From the NCBI RefSeq assembly GCF_003573695.1, contig NC_039362.1, positions 198,564,585-198,628,584 on the forward strand: a stretch of 64,000 nt of DNA, given 5' to 3'. This DNA is from Papaver somniferum. Its lineage: Eukaryota > Streptophyta > Magnoliopsida > Ranunculales > Papaveraceae. The position numbers and the translations under genes are program-made. The notes under the pieces are model-generated. The model had not been told where the DNA came from and made no database searches. It saw only the letters and a list, made by a program, of their open reading frames with translations. Shown here one piece after another: positions 1 to 11,365 of the stretch. How positions within the stretch are numbered: position 1 is the stretch's first letter; each line of letters starts with the position of its first letter.

Positions 1-1576
1 CGGATTGCTTTAATCCGTAAAGTGAGCGTTTTAACTTAGTCGAAAACGCACTCCGTGGTTTAGAGTTAGTTGATTCGGGCAATGGAAGGCCATCAGGCAC
101 TTTCATGTATATATCTGAATCTAGATCCCCATAGAGATATGTTGTAACTACATCCATAAGCTGCATTTCAAGTCCTTCTGAAACTACCAAGCTAACTAAG
201 TAGCGGGACGTTATGACGTCCATTACGGGAGAGTATGTTTCCTCATAATCAAATTCAGGGCGTTGTGAGAAACCTTGCGCCACAAGGAGAGCCTTATACC
301 TCAAGACTTCATTATTCTCATTACGCTTTCTGACAAGTACCCATTTATGTCCTACGGGCTTTACACCTAGTGGGGTTAGCACTACCGCACCAAATACCCG
401 TCTTTTTTCCAGTGAATTTAATTCTTCCTGGATTGCAACTTCCCATTTAGGCCAGTCGGCTCTTTTTTGACATTCTGCAATAGAGCGTGGTTCGATGTCA
501 TCGTGCTCAATGATCTCTTGAGCAACGGTGTATGCAAATACATCATCAATATGCGTGGAGGATATTTCAGTCAACACGTATGCACTCTCATAATCCATAG
601 AGATTTCTTTGTTCTCTGGAATCATTTCAAACATCGGAGCGTCCTCCAGTATTGATTCATGAACATAACTATAATCAAAGACAATTTCATGAGAGAGATT
701 ATCTGTATTAATGATTAATGGATCGGATTGTGCCTTACTCACTCTTTTCTTCCTTGGGTGAGTATCCATCGAACCAGGTGGTCTTCCCCTCTTCCTTTGG
801 GGGGACACGACCTCAGATACACTTCCACCAAGTGTAGGTTTGATACCTCTATATAAGGTGCCTTTTCCCGTATTAGGGATTTCTAACCTTGCAGGCACGT
901 TTACAGCTGGTATGTGTGATCTCGTCACTTTAGCAATATCATTGAATGCATCACGCATTGAGTTTGCCACATTCTGAAGATCAATAATTCTTTGCACTTC
1001 ACTTTCACATTGTGAGGTGCGGGGATCAAGATGAGACAAAGTGGGGACACACCACGACAATTCTTGTCGTTCCCTTAGGAAATCCTTTTCCATACCTCCC
1101 CCTAACGACGGGAAGGTTGTCTCATCAAAGTGACAGTCCGCAAATCTAGCGGTAAAGAGATCTCCCGTCAAAGGTTCCAAATAGAGGATAATTGTTGGGG
1201 ATTCATATCCAACATAAATACTTAATCGTCTTTGGAGACCCATCTTAGTACGCTGTGGGGGCGTAATAGGCACGTATACAGCACAACCAAAAATGCGTAA
1301 ATGTGAAATATCAGGCTCATATCCAGTTACCAACTGGTACGCAAAAAATGGTTGGCTAATAGTGGGTCTAAAGCGAATAAGTAATGTTGCATGCAATATG
1401 GCGTACCCCCAGGCAGTAATAAGCAGGTTGGAACGCATAACCAATGCCCTAGCTATCATCTGTAACCTTTTGATGGTAGCTTCTGCAAAACCATTTTGAG
1501 TGTGTACGTGGGGTACAGGGTGCTCTACGTCAATTCCGATAGACATACAGAAATCATCAAATACTTTAGATGTAAA
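1..1576 (-). pseudogene. copia pol: integrase C-terminal part, linker and start of reverse transcriptase
   Basis: Read leftward, this frame stays open for about 525 codons to the window edge. It begins just after the LDNAGEF motif of the integrase core and contains the conserved HTQNG segment (near 1500), the linker with an FGCAVYVPI-type motif (near 1270), and then the RVT_2 domain. Recognisable RT pieces are WKWVLVRK-like sequence near 320, YKALLVAQGFSQ near 250-290, the catalytic MDVV motif near 150 and KRSLYGLKQ at the edge. The open frame suggests fairly recent loss, but a one-base insertion at about 1577 separates it from the upstream integrase part, so it cannot be made as a normal polyprotein. 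Confidence 0.85.
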
Positions 1577-2210
1577 ATTCTCCAGCATTATCAAGTCTGA
1601 TAGACTTGATTGGATAATAAGGGTGGTGAGCCCTCAAACGTATAATTTGTGATAGGATCTTTGCAAAGGAAGCATTTCTTGTGGACAATAATGCAACGTG
1701 TGACCAATGGGTCGAAGCATCTACCAGAACCATAAAATACTTGAATGGTCCGCACTCTGGATGTATAGGTCCACAAATATCACCTTGTATTCTTTGTAAA
1801 AATGGAATGATTTGTTTTGTATCTTTAGCATAAGATGGTATCTCGCTCCTGTCTTTGCCAAAGAACAAGCTTTGCAAAATGAGTGGTGTGCTTTTGCCAA
1901 AGTCCACGAAGTAGAATGAGAGAGAGGGTGCACATCAGTTGCTTTAGATGGCAGTGGCTGGAAGACGTTGTTACTTTGCATTGTAGCTGTCTTTTGTCTC
2001 ATTTTACTTTTCACTCGAAAGAAAGGATGTCCGTGTGAGTTTTTTAAAACACGGATCATCATATCACGACCTGGGTGCCCCAAGCAGTCTTGCCAAAGCT
2101 TGTATAAGTCACTGTTCAACAGTTCATAGTTGGTAACAACATGTGATTCGATAATCCGAATAGTAGTAGTGTACAAACCACTAGAGTGACTCATTAATTT
2201 CTCTAAAATG
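1577..2210 (-). pseudogene. copia pol: pre-integrase zinc region and integrase core
   Basis: The upstream half encodes the GAG-pre-integrase region, with LGHPGRDMM (near 2070) and the CKAC pair (near 1870). The downstream half encodes the integrase core with GDICGPIHP (near 1765), the first catalytic Asp in MVLVDAST (near 1720) and the second in RLDNAGEF (near 1585). The two halves lie in different frames, joined by an apparent two-base insertion near 1845. A run of four T near 1577 instead of three puts the next segment out of frame. Both lesions are inferred from conserved family order. This is a pseudogene fragment of the element above. Confidence 0.8.
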
Positions 2211-2319
2211 CGTTTTCTTCCACATGTATTAGATATAATATTTATATATTCAATTCCATTTTCACAGTGAGTTTCCTAGTGATAACCATTTGCGCGGATA
2301 TCTTTGAAGCTCAACAAGG

Positions 2320-2535
2320 TACGGTTAACTCTTGGTGCATATGAGCTTCTGTGACTTTAATCATTGTGCCATTTGGCAACAAAAATTGAGCATTACCTCG
2401 CCCAATGATCACTTGTGATGATCCAATCATCGTAGTCACAGAGGATTTATAAGGAATTAAGTCAACAAATAATTGCCTATTTCTCAAAATAGTGTTTGTC
2501 GTGCCACTATCAGCTAGGCACTCAATCTCTTATGT
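2320..2535 (-). pseudogene. copia retropepsin-like protease fragment
   Basis: The minus strand reads DSGTTNTILRN with the active-site D-S-G triplet near 2505, followed by VTTMIGSSQVIIGRG and FLLPNGT, the usual arrangement of a Ty1/copia aspartic protease between gag and integrase. A stop follows near 2320. Upstream of it (2540-2880) the frame toward gag is broken by several stops, so this is a relic. Length (about 70 residues visible) is shorter than an intact protease domain. Confidence 0.7.
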
Positions 2536-2879
2536 GAATGACATTCCTACAAGTAAATGGTACTTCAGAGAATTCGGTCACATAATTCAATCATGCAATA
2601 GATTATCACAATAAAAATTAAATCCAATGCATGATAAGTACCCATAAAAATTAAAAACCACTGATCCATCAACAAAAAATGATAATTTAAGACTACCTAA
2701 CATAGTTTAAGTCATCAAAATAAATGTTTAAACCAAAATCTGCTAAACCACAAAGCAAGAAAATAAACAAGTTCTTGGGATCAAAGGATAACTAAAAAAA
2801 AATAACAATCAATCAAAGTCAGGTGTTTCCACTAGGGCATGGTTCTTGTTGCCCTGGAAATCTGAAATTTTGAAGTTGA

Positions 2880-3909
2880 CATTTGGGGCATGATCAGGTT
2901 CTTGCACACAGTGAGCTTCTTGATCTATAGATTCTCGGTACTTTTTGTAGCTGGCTGCTACCTTGGCACTAGCCTTGCATTGCTGGTACCAATGTCCAGA
3001 GATTCCACACCTATAACAAGGTGCATTGCCATTCTTTACTTTCTTAGGTGTGGGGTTCTTATGTGCTTTTTCAACAGTGTTTCCCCTACCACTAGGTCCG
3101 GAAGTAACATCTCTAGACCAGGTATTTGAATGGCCTCCACGCCAATGACCCTTTCAACGATGACCCTTTTTTCCTCTTCCACGTGGGTTGTTATCCCCAC
3201 GTGAGTATGGAGCATGAGAATATGAATCGACATTTTAACCCTCTTTTCTTTCGGGTGTTTTCCTTTGTTATCCTTGACATAGTTAGCCTCGAGAATTTTC
3301 TTCTTCCCGGGGGCTCTAGCATTGTTGTTGCTAGAACTTCATTGTGCTTTCGACCACCCGCAATAAGTTGATCTACTTGCTAAAAGTTGTGATTCTTTTA
3401 TTATCAACCTCTATGCGGTATTGGTTGGCTAGAATAACAGATGACAAAGGGAAAGTAGACAATGTCTATCGAATCAAATCTTTATCTGTAAGTTTTATCC
3501 CACAGAAATCGAGTTGTGCTTGTAGCTTAAGCATATCTCTTTGGAAATCACCTACCTTCACATAATCAAGAAACCGGATGTCATTCCACTGTTCATTCAA
3601 CTGTGGGAGAAGACAATCCTCAATGCTCCCAAAACGGCTTGCTAGTGCATCCCACAGTTCTTTAGGACACATTATGTGTTGGTATCCCAAAAGGAGATTA
3701 GGGTCAATGTGTGCCTTCAAATATCGGACGGCTTCAGCCTTTTCTTTTTCAGTTGCTGGGACAACATCTTTGTCAGTAGAGGGTTTGATGGTGTCGGTGC
3801 ATTCTTTTGCCACAAAAGCGATCTTCACATCAGCCATCCAACGGTGATAATGAAGTCCATCTATGCCCAACTGTCCGAATTCTTGTCGGATATATTCCGT
3901 CTTGCTCAT
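2880..3909 (-). pseudogene. copia gag with CCHC zinc knuckle
   Basis: Translation starts at the ATG ending at 3909 (MSKTEYIRQEFGQLG) and runs 147 codons through a UBN2-type gag domain: the HYHRWMADVKIAF segment, RYLKAHIDPNL, and LWDALASRFGS, which are typical copia capsid motifs. A stop at about 3466 interrupts it just before the TLSTFP motif. In the continuing frame, near 2985-3028, lies a zinc knuckle CYRCGISGHWYQQC, fitting C-x2-C-x4-H-x4-C. Further stops occur between the two parts. I infer one original gag, now inactivated. Confidence 0.8.
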
Positions 3910-5390
3910 CTACATAAGGCAAGGTTAAAGGACATTAGTATGACTGATTCCAGTACTTTATTCCTAAAGACTAAGTTTCTTAATGGCCAATGGAGTGAGA
4001 ACCAGATTTCTTTGTGGTTTTTAAAGTATCTCGGTTAAGTCAAAATTCAATGGATGACAATACCCCGTTAACGATTGAATAAGAAAAATGAAAGTTTAAA
4101 AATAATCATGCAAAACTCGAATAGTATAATGGAACAAATAAGCAGGAATATAAAAAAAAATGAAACACACAGCATACGTTGCAAATGCAGCTCTAAAGAC
4201 AAAAATCATAGTTTTTAGATAATAGAGTCAGATAATATAATTATTATATTATTATAAACGTAGCACCAAAATAATTATTGTACATCGAACAAAAGTCATA
4301 CACAGCTTCATACGTTACATACATAGCACCGACATACAAACATTTATTATATTATTACTTTATAAAAAAACAGTCAAAATGTGGAATTAACCTTTACGTT
4401 ACAGAAAACTATCATAAAGTATGTTAAGATGTAAGATAAGGCATGACGCATACAACCAGAATTCATCTACACTATGGATAAAATTGAGATCGGAACAGAC
4501 AAAAAAAAAGACTCATGTCTATGGAAAGTGATTTTAGAAATAAACAAATATATTATAGCATATAGACTAACTGACACTTTAGGACTAATCACTGTTCGAA
4601 CAGAGGAACACAACATTTTGACTCAAAACTACAAACAACGTGTAAGACATGAGACTAATCGATCAAGGCATAATCGTTCATACTTCATACACAACACACG
4701 ATCAACAAAATATACATAGTATATATATAAAGAGAATAGTATTTTTATAATAATAATAATAATAATAATCTTGAATGAAGGGAAAGAACAGACAAAAACA
4801 ATCGAGGATCAATAATCAAATCTATAAAACAGAAGCCAATACATGCCAGATCTTTTATACACATAATCACATCAATATAATAATATAATATATATATATA
4901 ATAAATTTATATTCATAAAAAAAATAAGATATTGATGAGTTTTAAGAATCCACGGATCAGATCGTACATTCAAAAATAATGAAAAAATAAATAGATCATG
5001 GATCACACATAGCCTAGGACAAAATATATCATGGATCTAATAATAAAAATATATATAGACACATAGCATAGATACATAGTTTTTATCAGGATACAAACAA
5101 TACACAATACAACAACACTGCTTTGCGTGAAGAAATTTTTTTTTACATAAGGCACCAGATCATGGCAGCAAACAACTTCTCATTCACCAAATCGTGTCAG
5201 AAACAATTAAAAAAAATAAAAAGAAAAAGGGTTTAGGGGTACCGTAGATCAGTTCAAATACTTGTGCAATCCAAAAATGAAAATCTTACTGCATGGAAGA
5301 GCTCGTGCGAGATAACGTTTTGGAGTAAGAATAAATAGAGAGAGAAAAGAAAGAAGAACTTTTCATTAACAAGAGAAGGGAAGGAACCCC
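3910..5390. other. AT-rich leader of the copia element, no gene seen
   Basis: About 1.5 kb upstream of gag (minus orientation). It is very AT-rich with ATA/TAA runs (for example 4740-4770 and 4880-4910) and scattered imperfect copies of a short TACGTTACATA-like word (4180-4330). No reading frame resembles a known protein and no LTR boundary or primer-binding site could be recognised. Confidence 0.5.
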
Positions 5391-5399
5391 ATTACATAG

Positions 5400-5425
5400 G
5401 TAAGTATTATATTTATACAAAAGTA
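5400..5425 (-). promoter_or_regulatory. possible LTR core promoter (TATA) of the copia element
   Basis: On the minus strand a TATAAATATAA box at about 5407-5417 is followed downstream by a CT-rich initiator-like stretch (5330-5350) and precedes gag by about 1.5 kb. This is what the R/U5 part of an LTR looks like, but without a second LTR copy in the window it stays a guess. Confidence 0.3.
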
Positions 5426-5667
5426 AAAGATGAAACCATGGCATACTAATGGACCACACATCCATGAATCATGGGCTCTATAACATTGATCACTTATTTG
5501 AATTTTGTTTTGTTTTTATACGAGTCAGACTTTTGTCTGCTTTCCAATACCCGTACAACAATTTAGTTTCGAAAACCGTGCAACACTGTTTATCCATCAC
5601 TATCTTTTCTTTTCATACTTCACTTTCCAGAGCAAATGAGTCAAATTAAACTTTTTAACTTTTATTA

Positions 5668-6124
5668 CTCCCTCTGTTAAAGATCGTCCTCTGTTCCTTT
5701 TTCGTCAGTTTCAAAATTGTGTCCAGCTTTTGTTTATAGTCATACTTTTTCAATGAACTCCCTAATATACTCTTAAATTCTTTATAATCATAAATCCATT
5801 TTTAACGTAATCCAATCTAAAATATCAAAGAAATTAGTATAATTGAGGAAACAAATATATCATTCATTCCTTTTAAGAAAATATACATGTAACTCTAAAA
5901 AATAAATTCCTTATAAAGTTTATACTTTATGAATTCGATATCTTTTAAATTTTCTTTTTATATTTGATATTTATAACTCTCACAACAATTTTGGATAGTC
6001 TTTATTACTAACATTTTTATTAAAATAAAATAAGTAAGTAACTAAGGATAGTCAAGTAAAATAATATGGTCTCCTTAATATTCTGAGAAAGTCAAAGCGG
6101 ACTATTTTTGTGAAACGGAGGGAG
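5668..6124. mobile_element. Stowaway-like (Tc1/mariner) MITE
   Basis: The 457-bp element starts with CTCCCTCTGTTAAAG and ends with the inverted match CGGAGGGAG, the hallmark CTCCCTCYGTT terminal inverted repeat of Stowaway MITEs. It is flanked on both sides by the dinucleotide TA (5666-5667 and 6125-6126), the expected target duplication. The inner TIR similarity continues (GTCCTCTG against GTCCGCTTTG). There is no coding capacity; mobilisation would need a mariner transposase in trans. It is longer than most Stowaway elements (often 100-350 bp). Confidence 0.75.
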
Positions 6125-6126
6125 TA

Positions 6127-7381
6127 TCAAATTGTTCCTGATATTCCCTCGTTTTCTCTAGCCATTTCATGGTGAAAATTTTCTCTGAGTAAGCTTTAGG
6201 ATCGCTTGGGGGTGGCGTAGATCACGAGAATGGGGATGTAATTGAAAATTATGATTATGGCACGAGAGACTGCTAACGGGGACGAGGTTTTCTATCTCTT
6301 TTTTCCTTTTCTTTGGTTATCTTCTTCCTTATCTCTGTCTCTCTAATGGGTCGGTATTTAAATTCGAATCAGGGGTAATTGGTTTGCTAATTAATCATAT
6401 TTAGATTACGTTTATGTTTTCTTAGATCTTCAAATTGGTTGCTGCTTCCGAAATTTGTCTTTCTGTTTTGTTTTATTTGTTTAAGGTGATGTAGTGTTTA
6501 CTCCCTATCTTAGCTGGGGGTTCTCATTGATTTTTCTAACTGGCCGGTCTGGTAATCCAATTTAAGATTCTTCCTTACCTATTTTTTCCCTTAAATTGGG
6601 TTTGCTTTTGAAGTGCATGTAGGAATTTGCCTTCTCCCTTTCGTCTGTGTTTCATCTAGGAAAAGGGATAGTGTATTGGTGAGAATGCCTTAGATAACAT
6701 CATTGGTTTTTTACATAGGTTCGTGTAATTTCGTTTGAAATTGTGGTAATGGTCATAAAAATTTATAGTAATTTTAATTACAATCATGGGGTGTGTAATT
6801 TCTTTTGAAATTGTTCAATTGACCTTAAACTTTATGTCATGCATTTGTTTTGAAAAATAAGATTCATATAGTGTAGTATCTCCTGATTTGTGATAATGAT
6901 CAGAATTGAATTAGGTGACTTTCTTATTTATGCTCTAAGGTTGTGTAATTCCTTTAATTTTTTAACCTTCACCTTTTGGTATGCAATCTGTTTGAATTAT
7001 CTATCCAATCCCTGCCACTATTCTGCTTTGAATCCTAGCTATCTCCCCTATTTTCCTTAGTCTTGTAATGTGCCTTTCTGTGTTATTCTGGCCTTATATG
7101 GTTTAGAGATTTTGATTTTGTATTTAATCCGTTTATGTTTAGTGTCTGTTGCCTTATAATTAACCTCCTAAAGAGATCTGTTAAATATTTCGCAGCACTC
7201 CATTGTCTTTTCTCTATGGAGCTTTCATGTAATGTTCAGTAATCCAGGATACCCGATCGTGAAATTTATGTTCATTTCTTTGTTTTCAAACCTTTTTTTG
7301 GACCTTAGTCTACTTGTTATAAATCGTTTTTACTCAACCCATTAGCGCCTCTCTCCCTTGTGCTTGCGCGGAATACGAAAA
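6127..7381. other. no gene recognised between MITE and LINE
   Basis: T-rich sequence with many pyrimidine tracts (6290-6350) and a few GT-rich introns-like stretches, but no reading frame over 60 codons and no match to the ORF1 (gag-like) protein expected upstream of a plant L1 endonuclease. It may be unduplicated LINE 5' sequence or older host DNA. Confidence 0.4.
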
Positions 7382-8571
7382 ATGATACCCATGCTCCTCT
7401 GATACATGCAACCCCGGGTAAGTCCATCCAATTTAAATTGATCATTTCAAATCTGTTTCATTTTCATTGCTATTTTTCCAATATTGTATTACCTTAAGCT
7501 TTCTCAAGTTTCCTTAGCCATATCCAGTCATTGAATAGTCTATCAGTTTTGCAACTCCTACAAGCTGATCTCTCTTATTTGGTCATATCAAAGTTAAATC
7601 ATTTTCTTTGCAGTTTTTATTATACAATTTAGCTTGATCTTGTCTTAACGTTGTTTTGTTGTTAAGTTGTATTCCTATTCGAAAAGTATTTACGTGTAAA
7701 ATACTAATTGTTGGTGTCCATTATATTACTTTGTAACTGCTATTGTAACTTTATTGGCTTGCCAAGATGAGCATTCTAGCTTGGAACTGTCAAGGGCTTA
7801 ATCAGCAAAAAAAAATACAACATCTTCGAAGCTTAATATCACTGCACAAATGTTTTTCTATCCGAAACCCTAGGTACCAACAATCATATGAATTTTATTG
7901 CACCATCGCTTCAATTCCAGAATCATTTCTCTGTCACGAAAGTAGGCAGGAGGGGAGGATTATGTTTAATGTGGAAGGATAACTACGATGTGCAAATCAT
8001 CTTGCATTCACAGAGTTATATACACGTACTTATTACTCATCCGGCACCTGAACATCCTTGGTTGTGCACGGGTATATATGCCCACCCCCCCACCCCCCGG
8101 TTGCAAGAAAAGATTTTTAGCAAGAGTTCCCATCAATATTTTCCAACATCAATGCACAATGGGTCCTCATTGGAGACTTCAATGAAGTAATGGACCAAGC
8201 GGAAGAAAAAAAGGTAGAAAAGTAACATATGCTCAAACCCAACCATTTCTCAATTTAATTGATCAAATGGGACTTTTGGATATGGGATTCCGAGGCGATC
8301 CGTTCACATGGACGAACAATCAGCAAGGACAAAATGACATTCTGTAACGACTCGACGGTGCTATGGCAACTCAACATTGGAGAACGTCCAAACCACATGC
8401 AGGGGTTACGCACCTACCGAGAATAGCTTCAGACCATGCCCCAATTCTTCTCCAAACTAAAGCAATTGATTGCCAAGGGAGCAAAAACTATAAGTTTGAG
8501 CACTTATGGCTTACCCATCCACAACTACCACAAGTGGTGAATTCAGCGTGGACCAAGATTCATGATACCCC
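7382..8571 (+). repeat. LINE tandem unit 1 (1190 bp)
   Basis: The first of three head-to-tail copies, bounded by ATGAT at 7382-7386 and 8572-8576. It holds a putative leader exon end with a strong GTAAGT splice donor (7418), a T-rich stretch ending TTTGCAG (near 7610), and the endonuclease start ATG at 7767 (SILAWNCQGLNQQ). A small deletion near 7850 removes codons before the catalytic FLSET motif, and the ERLDRA motif is broken by a stop (near 8345). Confidence 0.85.
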
Positions 8572-9744
8572 ATGCTCCTCTGGTACATGCAACCCCCGGG
8601 TAAGTCCATCCAATTTAAATTGATCATTTCAAATCAGTTTCATTTTCATTGCTATTTTTCCTATATTGTATTACCTTAAGCTTTCTCAAGTTTGCTTATC
8701 CATATCCAGTCATTGAATAGTTCAGTTTTGCAACTCCTACAAGCTGATCTCTCTTATTTGGTCATATCAAAGTTAAATCATTTTCTTTGCAGTTTTGTTT
8801 ATACAATTTAGCTTGATCTTGTCTTAATGTTGTTTTGTTGTTAAGTTGTATTCCTATTCAGAAAGTATTTACGTGTAAAACACTAATTGTCGGTGTCCAT
8901 TATATTACTTTGTAACTACTATTGTAACTTTATTGGCTTGCCAAGATGAGCATTCTAGCTTGGAACTATCAAGGGCTTAATCAGCAAAACACAATACAAC
9001 ATCTTCGAAGCTTAATATCACTGCAAAAACCATCCTTTGTTTTTCTATCCAAAACACTAGATACCAACAATCATATGAATTTTATTGCACAATCGCTTCA
9101 ATTCCAGAATCATTTATGTGTCCCGAAAGTAGGCAGGAGGGGAGGATTATGTTTAATGTGGAAGGATAACTACGATGTGCAAACCATCTTGCATTCGCAG
9201 AGTTATATACATGTACTTTATTACTCCTCCGTCACCTGAACATCCTTGGTTGTGCACGGGTATATATCCCCCCACGCACCCGGTTGTAAGAAAAGATTTC
9301 TAGCAAGAGTTCCCATCAATATTTTCCAACATCAATGCACCATGGATCCTCATTGGAGACTTCAATGAAGTAATGGACCAAGTGGAAAAAAAGGGGGTAG
9401 ACAGGTAACATATGATCAAACCCAACCATTTCTCAATTTAATTGATCAAATGGGACTTTTGGATCTGGGATTCCGAGGCGATCCGTTCACATGGACGAAC
9501 AATCAGCAAGGAAAAGATAACATTCTGGAACGACTCGACAGAGCTATGGAAACTCAACATTGGAGAACGTCCAAACCACATTCAGGGGTTACGCACCTAC
9601 CGAGAATAGCTTCATACCATGCCCCAATTCTGCTCCAAACTAAAGCAATTGATTGGCAAGGGAGCAAAAAGTATAAGTTTGAGCACTTATGGCTTACCCA
9701 TCCAAAACTACCACAAGTGGTGAATTCAGCGTGAACCAAGATTC
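8572..9744 (+). repeat. LINE tandem unit 2 (1173 bp)
   Basis: Second head-to-tail copy, ATGAT-bounded. The endonuclease starts at 8946. Here the catalytic Glu of FLSET is Lys (FLSKT) and the SDHAP motif reads SYHAP, and a frameshift lies near 9220. Different lesions in each copy mean the units have diverged since duplication. Confidence 0.85.
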
Positions 9745-10929
9745 ATGATACTCCATGCTCCTCTGGTACATGCAACCCCCGGGTAAGTCCATCCAATTTA
9801 AATTGATCATTTCAAATATGTTTCATTTTCATTGCTATTTTTCCTATATTGTATTACCTTAAGCTTTCTCAAGTTTCCTTAGCCATATCCAGTCATTGAA
9901 TAATCTATCAGTTATGCAACTCCTTCAAGATGATCTCTCCTATTTGGTCATATCAAAGTTAAATCATTTTCTTTGCAGTTTTTTTTATACAATTTAGCTT
10001 GATCTTGTCTTAACGTTGTTTTGTTGTTAAATTGTATTCCTATTAGGAAAGTATTTACATGTAAAACACTAATTGTCGGTGTCCGTTTTATTACTTTGTA
10101 ATTACTATTGTAACTTTATTGGCTTGCCAAGATGAGCATTCTAGATTGGAACTGTCAAGGGCTTAATCAATAAAATACAATACAACATTTTCGAAGCTTA
10201 ATATCACTGCACAAACCATCCTTTGTTTTTCTATCCGAAACCCTAGATACCAACAATCATATGAATTTTATTGCACAATCGCTTCAATTCCAGAATCATT
10301 TCTGTGTCCCGAAAGTAGGCAGGAGGGGAGGATTATGTTTAATGTGGAAGGATAACTACGATGTGCAAATCATCTTGCATTCGCAGAGTTATATACACGT
10401 ACTTATTACTCCTCCGTCACCTGAACATCCTTGGTTGTGCACGGGTATATATGCCCCCTGCACCCGGTTGCAAGAAAAGATTTCTCGCAAGAGTTCCCAT
10501 CAATATTTTCCAACATCAATGCACCATGGGTCCTCATTGGAGACTTCAATGAAGTAATGGACCAAGCGGAAAAAAAAAGGGGTAGACAGGTAACATATGC
10601 TCAAACCCAACCATTTCTCAATTTAATTTATCAAATGGGACTTTTGGATCTGGGATTCCGAGGCGATCCGTTCACATGGACGAACAATCAGCAAGGACAA
10701 GATAACATTCTGGAACGACTCGACAGAGCTATGGAAACTCAACATTGGAGAACGTTCAAACCACATGCAGGGGTTACGCACCTACCAAGAATAGCTTCAG
10801 ACCATGCCCCAATTCTGCTCCAAACTAAAGCAATTGATCAGCAAGGGAGCAAAAACTATAAGTTTGAGCACTTATGGCTTACCCATCCACAACTACCACA
10901 AGTGGTGAATTCATCGTGGACCAAGATTC
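9745..10929 (+). repeat. LINE tandem unit 3 (1185 bp), contiguous with the rest of ORF2
   Basis: Third copy; at its right end the ATGAT joint (10930-10934) continues into TCGG and the remainder of the LINE instead of restarting the unit. The endonuclease start at 10132 is followed by an in-frame TAA about 13 codons later (near 10171). The FLSET and SDHAP catalytic motifs are intact in this copy. Confidence 0.85.
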
Positions 10930-11336
10930 ATGATTCGGAACCTACATTGAATTTGAAACTCAAGCTCATTTCAACCAGTGAAATCCTTACCGAGTGGAAC
11001 AAAGAAACTTCCGGCCACCTCCCCAGGATGATCAAGAAATCCACAACGCAAATCAAACTGGTACAACATCAATGTGCCATTCGTACTGGCAATGAGTTGA
11101 CACATTGGAAACTACGTGAAAAACAACTCAGAGATCAACACATGACGTTACTTGACTGCCACGCAACTTACTGGCGACAAAGATCAAGAATACAATGGCT
11201 ACAATCGGGCGATCGTAATACCACATTCTTCCACACCAAAGCAACAATCCACCGAAGTTGTAATAACATCCAGCAACTTCAAGACCATCAAAACAATTGG
11301 GTTACAGACAAAGATGTCGTGGTTGGTGATAGACAC
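10132..11336 (+). pseudogene. LINE ORF2 N-terminal part: endonuclease and linker
   Basis: The endonuclease/exonuclease/phosphatase fold nicks target DNA to prime reverse transcription. Visible motifs in order are WNCQGL (10147), FLSET (near 10235), GDFNEV (near 10540), GFRGDPFTWTN (near 10665), ERLDRA (near 10710) and the catalytic SDHAP (near 10800). After the domain comes the usual L1 linker with RIQWLQSGDRNTTFFH (near 11190). An early stop near 10171 and a frame change near 10430 break the first third; from 10431 the frame is open to the insertion point. It stops being LINE at the GTTGG target site (11332-11336). Confidence 0.85.
11332..11336. repeat. target-site duplication GTTGG, left copy
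   Basis: GTTGG lies immediately before the TGATAGACAC start of the first A-family LTR. The same pentamer follows the last A LTR (19334-19338) and follows element B (36029-36033). Confidence 0.85.
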
Positions 11337-11365
11337 ATTTTTGTGTTTAATTTGATCTCAATACC
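11337..11365 (+). repeat. truncated 5' LTR of element A
   Basis: Matches the first ~29 bases of the full LTRs (TGATAGACACATTTTTG...). It then jumps to sequence equal to internal position 16626, so a deletion removed the rest of this LTR and the first ~2.5 kb of the internal region. Confidence 0.8.

Larger units (their letters stand above)
1..5460 (-). mobile_element. Ty1/copia retrotransposon, partial and degenerate
   Basis: On the minus strand the order is gag with a CCHC knuckle, a DSG-type protease, the integrase zinc/catalytic region and the beginning of reverse transcriptase. Integrase before RT is diagnostic of Ty1/copia. The left edge of the window cuts the element inside RT, so RNase H and the 3' LTR are not visible. 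Frameshifts near 1577 and 1845 and several stops in gag/protease show it is dead as a polyprotein. The right boundary is uncertain: I could not find a tRNA-Met primer site or clean LTR ends, so the limit near 5460 rests only on a promoter-like stretch. Confidence 0.75.

Noticed and set aside
3126..4038. Plus-strand frames of 80-120 codons opposite the copia gag
   Set aside because: They mirror the conserved minus-strand gag domain and have no protein signature of their own.
4474..4719. An 81-codon plus-strand ORF in the copia leader
   Set aside because: AT-rich, no homology, Lys/Asn/Ile-biased composition expected by chance.
7382..10929. The three LINE units as LTRs or as separate LINE insertions
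   Set aside because: They are head-to-tail without target duplications, begin and end inside LINE sequence, and lack TG...CA ends; a tandem duplication explains them.
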